NCBI GenBank assembly: GCA_041392475.1
Contig: JAWKLZ010000003.1
Coordinates: forward strand, 827,501-891,500
Length of the DNA stretch: 64,000 bases
DNA from: Chitinophagales bacterium
Lineage (GTDB): Bacteria; Bacteroidota; Bacteroidia; Chitinophagales; UBA2359
Direction of reading: 5' to 3'
The translations under genes and the position numbers were made by a program. Shown here piece after piece: positions 52,128-61,097 of the stretch. The notes beneath the pieces were generated by a model, which had not been told where the DNA came from, did no database searches, and saw only the letters and a program-made list of their open reading frames with translations. Position 1 is the stretch's first letter, and each line of letters opens with the position of its first letter.

Positions 52128-54527
52128 ATGTTTGAAAAGTTCAATCCATTGAGACTACTAAATGAAGATGTGGAATTTTTACCCTTGGTATCCATTGAAG
52201 AAGATGAAGAAGCGCAAGTTGCAGATTATCCCAAAACCATCCCAATACTTCCCCTACGAAATACAGTATTGTTCCCCGGTGTAGTAGTTCCAGTGACTGT
52301 TGGGCGAGATAAATCGGTGAAAGCGATAAAAGAAGCCGCAGCAGGAGATAAGTTTATTGGAGTGATTGCTCAGAAAATGTCTCAAGATGATGAACCAGAA
52401 GGCAAAGACCTGCACTTAGTGGGTACGATTGCTCGGATTGTGAAAGTATTGAAAATGCCCGATGACCATACAACGGTTATTTTGCATGGTAGAGATAGAT
52501 TTGCAGTGCAAGAATTTCTTATGGAAGAACCTTTTATTGAAGCGACTTTTGAAATCTTAGAGGATTCAGATACGCCTGATGACAAAGAGTTTGAAGCCTT
52601 AATATCTTCGGTTAGAGATATGGCTTCAAAAATTATCAAAATATCCCCTAACCTTCCTTCGGAGATTACCATCATGTTGAAGAACATCGACAATCCCGAA
52701 TTTCTCATTTACTTCGTTTCCTCCAATCTCAATATAGACCTAGAAGAAAAGCAAAAACTTCTCGAAATCAATGATATTACCAAACGAGCCGAAAGGGTTT
52801 TGCACCACCTACATACAGAACTTCAATTGTTGGAGTTGAAAAACAAAATCCAATCCAAAGTCAACCACAATCTCGAAAAACAACAGCGAGATTACTTTCT
52901 ACACCAACAAATCAAAACCATTCAAGAAGAATTGGGGGGTGAAACTCCAACTTCCGAACTTGAAAGCTACAAACTGAGGGCAAAATTGAAGCAATGGCCC
53001 GAAAAAGTACAGAAGGTTTTTGACAAAGAGATACACAAAATCCAACGAATGAACCCTGCTGTGGGGGAATATTCAATGTCGCTCAACTACTTAGATTTGT
53101 TGTTGGATTTGCCTTGGATGGATTCTTCAAAGGATGACTTCAATCTGAAACGTGCTGCAAAAATTCTCGAAAGAGATCACTACGGTTTGGGTAAAGTTAA
53201 AAACCGAATTTTGGAATATTTAGCGGTTTTGAAGCTCAAAGGAGACATGAAATCACCCATCTTATGTTTTGTAGGCCCTCCAGGTGTGGGTAAAACCTCA
53301 CTTGGGCGTTCCATTGCTAATTCACTGAAACGCAAATATGTACGCATGTCTTTGGGAGGTGTGCATGATGAATCAGAAATCAGAGGACATCGGCGAACCT
53401 ATATCGGTTCAATGCCTGGCCGCATCATTCAGGGCATCAAAAAATCGGAAACTAACAACCCCGTTTTTATCTTAGATGAGATAGATAAAGTGGGGCAAGG
53501 ACATAGAGGTGATCCATCTTCGGCCTTGTTGGAGGTCTTAGATCCTGAGCAAAACGGTACTTTTCACGATAACTATTTGGAGGTCGAATACGATTTGTCG
53601 AAAGTGATGTTCATTGCAACAGCCAACTCTCTTTCTACAATTCAGCCTGCCTTGCGTGACCGTATGGAAATTGTACAAATCAGCGGTTATTCGATGGAAG
53701 AAAAAGTGGAAATTGCTCGCAAGCACTTGGTCTCCAAACAGCGTGAAGTTCATGGTTTGAAGGCCGATCAAGTGAAAATCTCCAAAAACATCCTCGAACG
53801 TATCATCAACAAATATACCCGTGAATCGGGTGTACGAGAGTTGGAGCGCAAAATTGCTTCGGTCATGCGAGCGATTGCGAAATCGGTGGCAATGGAGGAG
53901 GAATACAATGTGCGGGTCAGTTTAGCGGATGTAGAGCGTATTTTGGGAAAATATACTTATGAGCGTGGGTTGTATGAAAGTGACAATCCTGCGGGTGTAG
54001 CGATTGGTTTGGCGTGGACTTCGGTAGGCGGTGAAATTTTGTTCATCGAAACGAGCTTGAGCAAAGGTAAAGGCAAGTTATTGCTAACAGGAAATTTGGG
54101 GGATGTAATGAAGGAATCGGTGTCAACGGCTTTGAGCTACTTGAAAGCGCATGGCAGCAAGTTGGGCATTGACCCCGAACGTTTTGACGAAACGGACTTC
54201 CACATCCATGTTCCCGAAGGCGCAACACCTAAGGATGGGCCTTCGGCTGGTGTTGCTATGCTCTCGGCTTTGGCTTCTGCGTTCACTGGCCGAAAAATCA
54301 GACCTTATACCGCAATGACAGGGGAGATTACCCTACGTGGCAAGGTGCTTCCTGTGGGTGGCATCAAGGAGAAAATCTTGGCTGCCAAACGTGCGGGTAT
54401 CAAGCATGTGATGCTCTGCAAAATGAACCAAAAGGACGTGGAAGAAATCAATCCTGACTTTATCAAAGGGGTAGAATTTAAGTACGTAGAGAGGATGTCG
54501 GAGGTATTGGAGTGGATTTTGATGTAG
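52128..54527 (+). CDS. lon: ATP-dependent protease Lon
   Basis: 799 residues from the ATG at 52128 (MFEKFNPLRLLNEDVEF); an in-frame TTG nine codons earlier is unlikely. N-terminal LonN (KTIPILPLRNTVLFPGVVVP), AAA core with Walker A GPPGVGKTSLGRS, Walker B FILDEIDKVG, sensor FIATANSL, then the Ser-Lys protease domain: DGPSAGVAM holds the nucleophile Ser and GKVLPVGGIKEKILAAKRAG the Lys. It degrades damaged and regulatory proteins in the cytosol. Length and all motifs are normal for LonA. Confidence 0.97.
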   Translation: MFEKFNPLRLLNEDVEFLPLVSIEEDEEAQVADYPKTIPILPLRNTVLFPGVVVPVTVGRDKSVKAIKEAAAGDKFIGVIAQKMSQDDEPEGKDLHLVGTIARIVKVLKMPDDHTTVILHGRDRFAVQEFLMEEPFIEATFEILEDSDTPDDKEFEALISSVRDMASKIIKISPNLPSEITIMLKNIDNPEFLIYFVSSNLNIDLEEKQKLLEINDITKRAERVLHHLHTELQLLELKNKIQSKVNHNLEKQQRDYFLHQQIKTIQEELGGETPTSELESYKLRAKLKQWPEKVQKVFDKEIHKIQRMNPAVGEYSMSLNYLDLLLDLPWMDSSKDDFNLKRAAKILERDHYGLGKVKNRILEYLAVLKLKGDMKSPILCFVGPPGVGKTSLGRSIANSLKRKYVRMSLGGVHDESEIRGHRRTYIGSMPGRIIQGIKKSETNNPVFILDEIDKVGQGHRGDPSSALLEVLDPEQNGTFHDNYLEVEYDLSKVMFIATANSLSTIQPALRDRMEIVQISGYSMEEKVEIARKHLVSKQREVHGLKADQVKISKNILERIINKYTRESGVRELERKIASVMRAIAKSVAMEEEYNVRVSLADVERILGKYTYERGLYESDNPAGVAIGLAWTSVGGEILFIETSLSKGKGKLLLTGNLGDVMKESVSTALSYLKAHGSKLGIDPERFDETDFHIHVPEGATPKDGPSAGVAMLSALASAFTGRKIRPYTAMTGEITLRGKVLPVGGIKEKILAAKRAGIKHVMLCKMNQKDVEEINPDFIKGVEFKYVERMSEVLEWILM

Positions 54528-54586
54528 CACACTTCGATAGGCTAAAACTTTAACAATAGTTGAAACTGATTGAATACAAGAGTACT

Positions 54587-55213
54587 ATGAAAAAAGGCTG
54601 TTTGTTGTTAATAGTTTTCGTTCTGTTGATTGGGTGTGAAACTATCAAAATGGATAGAGATATTGGAGCTTACGGAGAGATTCAAAGTGTTTTTAATCAA
54701 GCCGAAATCAATGACCTCAGAATAATATTGAATTTCTTTGATGATGTTGTCTGTAAGTCTGAGAATGTAGAAAAAAGTAATGTATTGGAAGCCTACGAGA
54801 AATACTTCAAGAGAATGGATGAAACTTCTACAGACATGAATGTTGATATTCGAATAGATGGTCAAAGACAACAAAACTTATTTCAAAAAATTGGTTCTCC
54901 CACATTCAATCAAATTTGGACAAAAAGCCTTCAAAATAGTAAAAAATCAGTCGCATTTGAAGCAATAGAATTGAATTCTAAGGGAAAATATCTCAAATTC
55001 TTGCATGAGTTTGGAAAGAACAAACCGTGGGTAAATGCCTATTACGAAAAATTTAACTTGTCTTTAAGTTTATCTCCTTCAATGATTTGGGATATATTGC
55101 GTCACCATGAAAAATTTGATATGACTGATGAAAGAACAAAGTTGGTAATTGCCATACATTATCTATCCTTGAATGAGTTACAAAAAAATATACAGAAATG
55201 GCAGCGGATTTAG
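54587..55213 (+). CDS. Lipoprotein, probably the truncated 5' part of a longer gene
   Basis: 208 residues from the ATG at 54587. Lipobox VLLIGCET (signal about 1-18). The mature protein is mostly helical (SVFNQAEINDLRIILNFFDD, SLSPSMIWDILRHHEKFDM) with no motif I can name. After its TAG (55211-55213) the same frame continues with coherent protein-like sequence (RPELTEDAEEV-stop-KLWLNSGFNEEKPLTVDFEFYSG) that belongs to the pseudogene described next, so the intact ancestor was probably a ~320-residue protein and this stop codon a later change. The truncated protein may still be made. Confidence 0.6.
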   Translation: MKKGCLLLIVFVLLIGCETIKMDRDIGAYGEIQSVFNQAEINDLRIILNFFDDVVCKSENVEKSNVLEAYEKYFKRMDETSTDMNVDIRIDGQRQQNLFQKIGSPTFNQIWTKSLQNSKKSVAFEAIELNSKGKYLKFLHEFGKNKPWVNAYYEKFNLSLSLSPSMIWDILRHHEKFDMTDERTKLVIAIHYLSLNELQKNIQKWQRI

Positions 55214-55550
55214 AGACCCGAACTAACTGAAGATGCCGAAGAAGTTTGAAAGTTATGGTTAAACTCTGGATTTAATGAGGAAAAACCTTTAACTGTTGAC
55301 TTTGAGTTTTATTCAGGAAATAAAATAGCTGTGGAAAAAATTTGTACTTAGTTTAAGAGAGCAATCATGTGATGTGATAGTCAATACAAAAAGAATGTGG
55401 ATATTTTTGAAAGGATAGGAAATAAAAGCTTCAATGAAACATACTTGGACTCTCGACGAATTACAAACGATGATAAAATATTTTGGTACTTTAACAAGCG
55501 AATTTGATTTATTGATATAGGGTAGTGGAGCATTGATTAACCAAGATTGA
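55214..55550 (+). pseudogene. Decayed 3' extension of the lipoprotein gene, RraB-like
   Basis: Read in frame with 54587 the sequence gives RPELTEDAEEV, stop TGA at 55247, KLWLNSGFNEEKPLTVDFEF YSG...AVEKICT, stop at 55349; shifting the frame by one base then continues as SLREQSCDVIVNTKRMWIFL, stop, KASMKHTWTLDELQTMIKYF GTLTSEFDLLI, stop at 55518. The pattern VDFEFYSG...SLREQ...V, TLDELQ.MI, and FDLLI-x-G-x-G fits ribonuclease E inhibitor RraB-like domains (PF06877) in outline. Four stops and a frameshift within 340 bases show decay. Confidence 0.55.
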
Positions 55551-55730
55551 AAATGACCTACCTACAAAAAATCCCACATTTAAGTTCCAAACATTACCAT
55601 AATTCAAAATTTATTCGTTTTTTTGGGTAATCGGGAACTAATGAGCATTATTTTGATGTATTGATACTATACAAAGAATACTGCAAATTATTCTTAGTCA
55701 AAGTTTTGTTATGTAAACTTACCCATCCCT

Positions 55731-56375
55731 ATGACCCAATTACTGCAAGAAGCTTTCTGGGCTTCCAATATTCCCATGACCATTTTATTAATTATTATGT
55801 TGCTGTATGCACTGCTGACCATTGCAGGAGCGATAGACATGGATTCATTAGATATTGATATGGACGGAGATGTGGATATAGACACAGATGTTGATATTTC
55901 TGGAGGAATAGGTGGATTTAGTGGTTTTTTATCCTTCTTAAATGTAGGCAAAATACCTTTGATGATACACCTCTTTTTCTTGATTTCGATTATGTGGTTG
56001 ATTTCGATGGTCGTCAATGGCAACTTGAACAATCAATCTTTGGGAATGGGATTGCTTTTCCTTTTTCCCAACTTCTTTGTCAGTTTGATTCTCACCAAAA
56101 TCGTCACAACTCCTTTTATTTCTTACTTCAAAGAACTCCGAAAAAAGCATGTAGATGCCGATTTGATTGGAGAATTGTGTAAAATTACTGTTCGAACTAC
56201 ACAGACGAGTTTTGGACAAGCCACAATTTTTACCAAAGAAAATATCTATTTGACTATCAATGTGAAAGCCATTGAAGGGCAAGATTTACAGAAAGGAACA
56301 CAGGCGATTTTGATAGACAAAGTGGAAGAAAAAGGTTACTATATCGTCAAGAGGTTTGAAGAAAGTACCTTGTGA
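55731..56375 (+). CDS. YqiJ-like membrane protein (NfeD-related OB fold)
   Basis: 214 residues. Three hydrophobic helices (TILLIIMLLYALLTIAGAI, IPLMIHLFFLISIMWLISMV, LGMGLLFLFPNFFVSLILT) and an acidic spacer (DMDSLDIDMDGDVDIDTDVD). The C-terminal ~70 residues (IGELCKITVRTTQTSFGQA ... GTQAILIDKVEEKGYYIVKR) are the OB-like fold found in YqiJ/NfeD partners of flotillins. The flotillin gene begins 78 bases after its stop, the classical YqiJ-YqiK order, so the pair probably organises membrane microdomains. Confidence 0.85.
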   Translation: MTQLLQEAFWASNIPMTILLIIMLLYALLTIAGAIDMDSLDIDMDGDVDIDTDVDISGGIGGFSGFLSFLNVGKIPLMIHLFFLISIMWLISMVVNGNLNNQSLGMGLLFLFPNFFVSLILTKIVTTPFISYFKELRKKHVDADLIGELCKITVRTTQTSFGQATIFTKENIYLTINVKAIEGQDLQKGTQAILIDKVEEKGYYIVKRFEESTL

Positions 56376-56453
56376 AATAACTGAAAACCCAAAACTTCCC
56401 ATGTCTGTATTGAAAACGAAAAACATTTTTTTATTCTATAAAACCTAATCACT

Positions 56454-58679
56454 ATGATTTATGTCATTGCTGCAATAGTGTTATTTATCCTAATTTTGGT
56501 AACTGTATTTGCTGCAACAGCAGCTTTTTATCAAAAAGTGCCACAAGGAAAAGCCCTTGTCAAAACAGGACGTGGCGGAACAGAAGTGTCCTTCAACGGC
56601 ATGTGGGTCATTCCGATTTTCCACAAAAAAGAATGGATGGATATTTCTTTGAAGAAATTAGAAATTGAACGCATAGGCGAGGAGGGTTTGATTTGTAAGG
56701 ACAATATGCGGGCAGACATCAAGGTCGTCTTTTTTGTGCGGGTCAATCCAACCAAAGAGGATGTAGTGAAAGTAGCACAAACCATTGGTTGTGAACGTGC
56801 TTCTGATACTGAAACTTTGATTAGTCTTTTTGAAGCCAAGTTTTCGGAGGCATTGAAGAGTGTAGGTAAGCGGTTTGATTTTGTAGAACTCTACAATTCT
56901 AGGGAAGAATTTCGTAAAGAAATTGTGGAAGTGATTGGACCTGAAGATTTGAACGGCTATGTATTGGACGATTCTGCAATTGACTTTTTGGAACAAACAC
57001 CTGTTTCTTACCTCAAAGCAGACAATATTTTGGATGCCCAAGGTATCAAGAAAATTGCGGATCTAACTGCCGTAGAGCATGTTGCAGCCAACTTGATTCG
57101 CAGGGAAGAAGAAAAGACCATCAAAAAACAAGATGTAGAAGCTAGAGAAGCAATTTTGGAATTAGAGCGACAATTGGCTGGAAAAGAGGCGGTTCAGGAA
57201 AGAGAAATTGCAGCGATTCAAGCGAGAGAAACCGCAGAACGTCAGAAGATAGAACAAGAGGAAAAATTGAAGTCGGAACGTGCAAGGATTGCCACGGAAG
57301 AAGAAGTAGCAATTGCAGAACAAAACAAACAACGCCAGGTGATTGTAGCAGAGAAGCAGAAAGAAAAAGTAGAGGCAATCGAAACGGAAAAGGTCATTAA
57401 AGAACGCGAATTGGAGGTGACTGAGCGTGAAAAAGTAGTGACTTTGGCACAAATTGCAAAGGAGAAAGCAGTGGAGGAGGAGCGTAAAAATATTCAAGAT
57501 GTTATCAGAGAAAGGGTAGTTGTGGAACGAGCAGTGGTGGAAGAAGAGGAGAAAATCAAAGATACCAAAGCTTTTGCAGATGCAGATAGGAGCAAACAGG
57601 TGGCTTTGACCAAGGCATCGGAGTTGGCTGAAGAGGCTTTATTGACCACAACGAAAGCAGCAGAAGCGGATAAATTGGCGGCAGAAGTGCAGGCTCAAAA
57701 ACGAATGATTGATGCCGAGGCTGCAAAAAATGCGTCGGTGAAAGATGCGGAGGCTATCAAAATTTTGGCGGATGCAAAGGCTCATGAGGAGGCTGCAATT
57801 GGCAAGTCTGAGGCGCAAGTGATTGAAGCGAAGGCAAATGCTGCTGAGAAACAAGGTATGGTAGAAGCCATTTTGATTGAGCAAAAAGCATTGGCAGAAT
57901 CTAAAGCGATTGAATCAAAAGCTGCTGCTCACAAAAAACAAGGAATGATTGAAGCCGAAGTGTTTGAATCACAGGGCTTGGCAGAGGCAAAGGTGATTGA
58001 AGAACAAGGTAAAGCTGAAGCAATGAAGATTGAAGGTTTGGCAGTAGCGGAAGCGAAGGGGATGGAAAGAAAGGCCTTAGCAGAAGCGAAAGGCTTGGAA
58101 CAGAAAGGTTTGGCAGAGGCATTGGGCGTGAAGGAAATGGGATTGGCAGAAGCGGCTGGCATTGAGCAAAAAGCGGAAGCGATGAAAAAATTGGACGGCG
58201 TGGGCAAAGAGCATGAGGAATTCAAATTGAAGTTGGAGAAACAAAAAGCCATCGAATTGGCTGCAATTGAAGTCCAAAAAGCCGTTGCAGAAGCACAAGC
58301 TAAAGCTTTAGCAGAAGCCTTCAAATCTACGAAAATTGACATCGTGGGTGGTGAAACCATGTTCTACGAAAATGTGATGAAAGCCATTGGACGTGGCAAA
58401 ACGCTTGACCAATTCATTGACAATAGCAAAAACTTGACGAGCTTGAAAAACAACTTGTTGGGTGATGGCAGTGAGCCGATTATCGAGCAGTTACGCAATT
58501 TTGTGGGGCAGTTCAATGTGAGCAGTGAGGACATCAAAAACTTGAGTATTGCGAATTTGATTTACAAAATGAGCAATATGACGGACGACAAATCACAAAA
58601 GGGCATCTTGCAGCAGTTGTTGGCGATGGCGAAGAAAATGGGATTGGAGGACGAAACGGCTGATAAGATTGGGCTGTAA
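56454..58679 (+). CDS. Flotillin family (YqiK-like) membrane scaffold protein
   Basis: 741 residues. N-terminal membrane anchor (VIAAIVLFILILVTVFAATAAF), then the SPFH/PHB domain (about 30-195; VFFVRVNPTKEDVVKVAQTI). The middle and C-terminal parts are a long charged coiled coil built of repeats such as AEAKGLEQKGLAEALGVKEM and QGLAEAKVIEEQGKAEA, giving runs of A-E-A-K every 10-12 residues (about 230-630), and a C-terminal tail ending DKIGL. Flotillins self-assemble on the inner face of lipid microdomains. The gene is co-directional with the YqiJ-like gene and ends at a strong terminator. Confidence 0.93.
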   Translation: MIYVIAAIVLFILILVTVFAATAAFYQKVPQGKALVKTGRGGTEVSFNGMWVIPIFHKKEWMDISLKKLEIERIGEEGLICKDNMRADIKVVFFVRVNPTKEDVVKVAQTIGCERASDTETLISLFEAKFSEALKSVGKRFDFVELYNSREEFRKEIVEVIGPEDLNGYVLDDSAIDFLEQTPVSYLKADNILDAQGIKKIADLTAVEHVAANLIRREEEKTIKKQDVEAREAILELERQLAGKEAVQEREIAAIQARETAERQKIEQEEKLKSERARIATEEEVAIAEQNKQRQVIVAEKQKEKVEAIETEKVIKERELEVTEREKVVTLAQIAKEKAVEEERKNIQDVIRERVVVERAVVEEEEKIKDTKAFADADRSKQVALTKASELAEEALLTTTKAAEADKLAAEVQAQKRMIDAEAAKNASVKDAEAIKILADAKAHEEAAIGKSEAQVIEAKANAAEKQGMVEAILIEQKALAESKAIESKAAAHKKQGMIEAEVFESQGLAEAKVIEEQGKAEAMKIEGLAVAEAKGMERKALAEAKGLEQKGLAEALGVKEMGLAEAAGIEQKAEAMKKLDGVGKEHEEFKLKLEKQKAIELAAIEVQKAVAEAQAKALAEAFKSTKIDIVGGETMFYENVMKAIGRGKTLDQFIDNSKNLTSLKNNLLGDGSEPIIEQLRNFVGQFNVSSEDIKNLSIANLIYKMSNMTDDKSQKGILQQLLAMAKKMGLEDETADKIGL

Positions 58680-58708
58680 GAATTGATATTGGAAAATTAA
58701 AATTTGTG

Positions 58709-58744
58709 AGGTGTTGGGCTTAATGAAGTTCAACACCTTTTTTT
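58709..58744 (+). terminator. Intrinsic terminator of the flotillin operon
   Basis: AGGTGTTGGGCTT (58709-58721) pairs with AAGTTCAACACCT with two G-T pairs around a 4-base loop, followed by T7 to 58744, 30 bases after the flotillin stop. Confidence 0.85.
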
Positions 58745-58820
58745 GTGGGTAAAAAATAATCCCATTCATCGCTTAGTTTTTTTAATTTTATGACCTTCTT
58801 TCATATTTCAAACAAATACA

Positions 58821-59837
58821 ATGAAACAAACAAGACGCATTTTTATCAAAAAGACAGGGCAAGTTGTTGCAGGTTTAGGCTTGGTATCAGGTATTCCATT
58901 GATTTCAAGTTGTGGTAGTCCTTCTGCAAATGTGGATCAAGAGTTGGAAAAAGGAGCTGAAAAAGAAGTGGAAAAAGCAAGTACTGGAGAATTGTTCTTC
59001 AAAATTTCCTTGGCACAGTGGTCTTTGAACAAAAGCCTTTTTGCAGGAGAAATGGACAACCTTGATTTTGCTGCAAAAGCCAAAAACGACTTTGGCATTG
59101 AAGCGGTTGAGTATGTCAATCAGTTTTTCAAAGACAAAGCTGAAGACCAAACATATTTGGCTGAGATGAAAAAACGGGCAGCCGATAATGGTGTAAAAAG
59201 CCTTTTGATTATGATTGACGGAGAAGGGGGATTGGGCGATACGGATGATGCCAAACGAAAGCAAGCGGTTGAAAATCACTACAAATGGGTGGAAGCAGCC
59301 AAGTTTTTGGGCTGTCATTCGATTCGGGTCAATGCTTATGGGGAAGGAACGGCTGCTGATGTTGCAAAAGCTGCAGTAGATGGTTTGGGGAGTTTGGCTG
59401 AATTTGCTGCAAAATCAGGAATGAATGTGATTGTAGAAAACCACGGAGGATATTCTTCTAATGGTATGTGGCTCACCAATGTTATGAATGAAATTCACCG
59501 AACAAACTGCGGCACATTGCCCGATTTTGGCAATTTCTGCTTGAAGCAAACACAAGAAGAAAATTGGCAAGACCGCAAGTGTTTGGACGAATACGACCGC
59601 TATAAAGGGGTGCGTGAAATGATGCCGTTGGCAAAAGCGGTCAGCGCAAAAACCCACGATTTTGACGAAAACGGCAATGAAACCCATACAGACTACAAAA
59701 AAATGATGCAAATCGTGAAGGATGCGGGTTATACAGGTTATGTTGGAGTAGAATATGAAGGTAGAGAGATGCCAGCAGAGGATGGGATTAGAGCTACTAA
59801 GGCTTTGTTGGAGAGAGTCGGTAAGGAGTTGAGTTAG
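58821..59837 (+). CDS. Tat-exported sugar phosphate isomerase/epimerase-like lipoprotein
   Basis: 338 residues. The leader TRRIFIKKTGQVVAGLGLVSG is a twin-arginine signal and is followed by a lipobox-like LISSCGS, so the protein is Tat-exported and probably lipid-anchored in the periplasm. The mature domain is a xylose-isomerase-like TIM barrel: KISLAQWSLNKSLFAGEMDN, GIEAVEYVNQFF, SIRVNAYGEG, MNVIVENHGGYSSN (metal-ligand Glu), FGNFC, KTHDFDENGNE and GYVGVEYEGREM (closing Glu). Family members isomerise sugars or inositols; the exact substrate is unknown. It starts 142 bases after flotillin and ends at a terminator, so it is a single-gene unit. Confidence 0.92.
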   Translation: MKQTRRIFIKKTGQVVAGLGLVSGIPLISSCGSPSANVDQELEKGAEKEVEKASTGELFFKISLAQWSLNKSLFAGEMDNLDFAAKAKNDFGIEAVEYVNQFFKDKAEDQTYLAEMKKRAADNGVKSLLIMIDGEGGLGDTDDAKRKQAVENHYKWVEAAKFLGCHSIRVNAYGEGTAADVAKAAVDGLGSLAEFAAKSGMNVIVENHGGYSSNGMWLTNVMNEIHRTNCGTLPDFGNFCLKQTQEENWQDRKCLDEYDRYKGVREMMPLAKAVSAKTHDFDENGNETHTDYKKMMQIVKDAGYTGYVGVEYEGREMPAEDGIRATKALLERVGKELS

Positions 59838-59906
59838 AGGTAAGACATATAGAAGACAGATGCAAGAACCAAGACAGGATGGTTTTGGCATAAAATTCGC
59901 AGGAAT

Positions 59907-59958
59907 TGCTCAATAGCGGTGGGTTTCGAAATCCACCGCTATTGAGCATTTTTTTTTT
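59907..59958 (+). terminator. Very strong intrinsic terminator (near-perfect palindrome plus T10)
   Basis: 59907-59948 is a nearly perfect 42-base inverted repeat: TGCTCAATAGCGGTGG pairs with its complement CCACCGCTATTGAGCA, and the 10-base middle (TTTCGAAA with one G-T) is almost self-complementary too. T10 follows at 59949-59958. It terminates the isomerase-like gene, 69 bases after its stop. Confidence 0.9.
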
Positions 59959-60017
59959 AGGCTCAACCACATCCACCTCTCCAGTCTCTTTTTTTAATTG
60001 TTTGAACCCTGCAAATA

Positions 60018-60692
60018 ATGATTCAGAAGATAAAAACATTGGCGAAAGGCAACCCCCAATTGAAGAGATTTTTACTCCGATTGTTGATTCCCAAAAACGA
60101 TTTTCGTCCTCGCTGGTGGGTGCGTAATTTTTGGAATCCATTGAAACACAAGCGTGGTAAGAATGTGATCATTAGAAGGGATACTCGTTTAGATGTCTTG
60201 CCCTTCAACCAGTTCACCATTGACGACCGTTCGCTGATTGAATCCTTTGCAGTGGTCAATAATGGCTTGGGCGATGTACATATCGGCAAAGATACCCTCA
60301 TTGGTTTGTCCAATTCCTTGATTGGCCCGCTTCGAGTCGGCAATGATGTCATGTTTGCCCAAAATGTGATTTTGTCGGGATTGAATCATGGTTATGAAGA
60401 CATCACAACCCCAATTCGCCAACAAAAATGCACAACCAGCGAAATTGTGGTAGAAGACAATGTTTGGATTGGGGCAAATGCCATTGTTACAGCAGGGGTT
60501 CGCATCGGTAAAAACTCTATCGTTGCAGCGGGAAGTGTGGTTACAAAAGATGTACCGTTTTATACGATTGTAGCTGGAAATCCTGCCAAACCCATAAAGC
60601 AATACAACTTTGAAACGGAAACTTGGGAGCGAATCAATACTACCGCCAAATCAAGCGAAAAGTCAAATTTTAGCTTAAAAACGGAGCATTAG
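60018..60692 (+). CDS. Left-handed beta-helix (hexapeptide) acyltransferase
   Basis: 224 residues. After a basic N-terminal part (PKNDFRPRWWVRNFWNPLKH) come repeated hexapeptide turns: HIGKDTLIGLSNSLIGPLRV, NDVMFAQNVILSGLNHGYED (catalytic His), EDNVWIGANAIVTAGVRIGK and NSIVAAGSVVTKDV, ending with IVAGNPAKPIKQYNFETETW. This is the maltose/galactoside/chloramphenicol O-acetyltransferase type. It probably acetylates a sugar in a surface polysaccharide or a free metabolite. Its stop codon (60690-60692) overlaps the 3' end of the SDR remnant tail to tail. Confidence 0.92.
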   Translation: MIQKIKTLAKGNPQLKRFLLRLLIPKNDFRPRWWVRNFWNPLKHKRGKNVIIRRDTRLDVLPFNQFTIDDRSLIESFAVVNNGLGDVHIGKDTLIGLSNSLIGPLRVGNDVMFAQNVILSGLNHGYEDITTPIRQQKCTTSEIVVEDNVWIGANAIVTAGVRIGKNSIVAAGSVVTKDVPFYTIVAGNPAKPIKQYNFETETWERINTTAKSSEKSNFSLKTEH

Positions 60693-61042
60693 ACAAATAT
60701 CCCTCCTAATACTTCAATTCTTTTGTTCAAATCTTGATTGTCCCTAACTGCACCACCACCAAAATCAGTTTCTATCGTTTCAGGAGCTACAATATTGGCT
60801 CTTATATTCCTTTCTCCCAATTCTTTAGCTTAATATTGGGTAAGTGCTTCCAGCCCGCCTTTCATAGTAGCATAAGCTGCGTATCCAGGGAATGAAAAAC
60901 GAGTAAGTCCCGAAGAAATATTGACAATACTACCGCCATCATTCATCAGTGGCAGAATTTTTTGAGTTAAGAAAAAAGGTGCTTTTAGGTGAATATCTAC
61001 CATCGAGTCAATAGATATTGTAGCCATTTGTCTTGTTTGCAA
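60689..61042 (-). pseudogene. Truncated short-chain dehydrogenase/reductase pseudogene
   Basis: Minus-strand frame with SDR blocks VDIHLKAPFFLTQKILPL, GGSIVNISSGLTRFSFPG, YAAYATMKGGLEAL (the Y-x-x-x-K catalytic pair is Y..AT-M-K: Y, four later K), then an in-frame TAA at 60832-60830 after LTQY, and AKELGERNIRANIVAPETIE, TDFGGGAVRDN to the final stop. The N-terminal cofactor-binding third with GxxxGxG is missing and the end is cut short (about 118 codons remain of ~250). A deletion plus a nonsense change has destroyed the gene. Confidence 0.8.
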
Positions 61043-61097
61043 AATTCACCAAGATAAGACAAGAACTCGATTTATAAAAAACAAACAGAAATTTGGT

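Noticed and set aside
57142..58360. Minus-strand frames and apparent tandem DNA repeats in the flotillin gene
   Set aside because: They follow from the A-E-A-K coiled-coil periodicity of the flotillin protein and are shadows, not separate genes or a repeat array.
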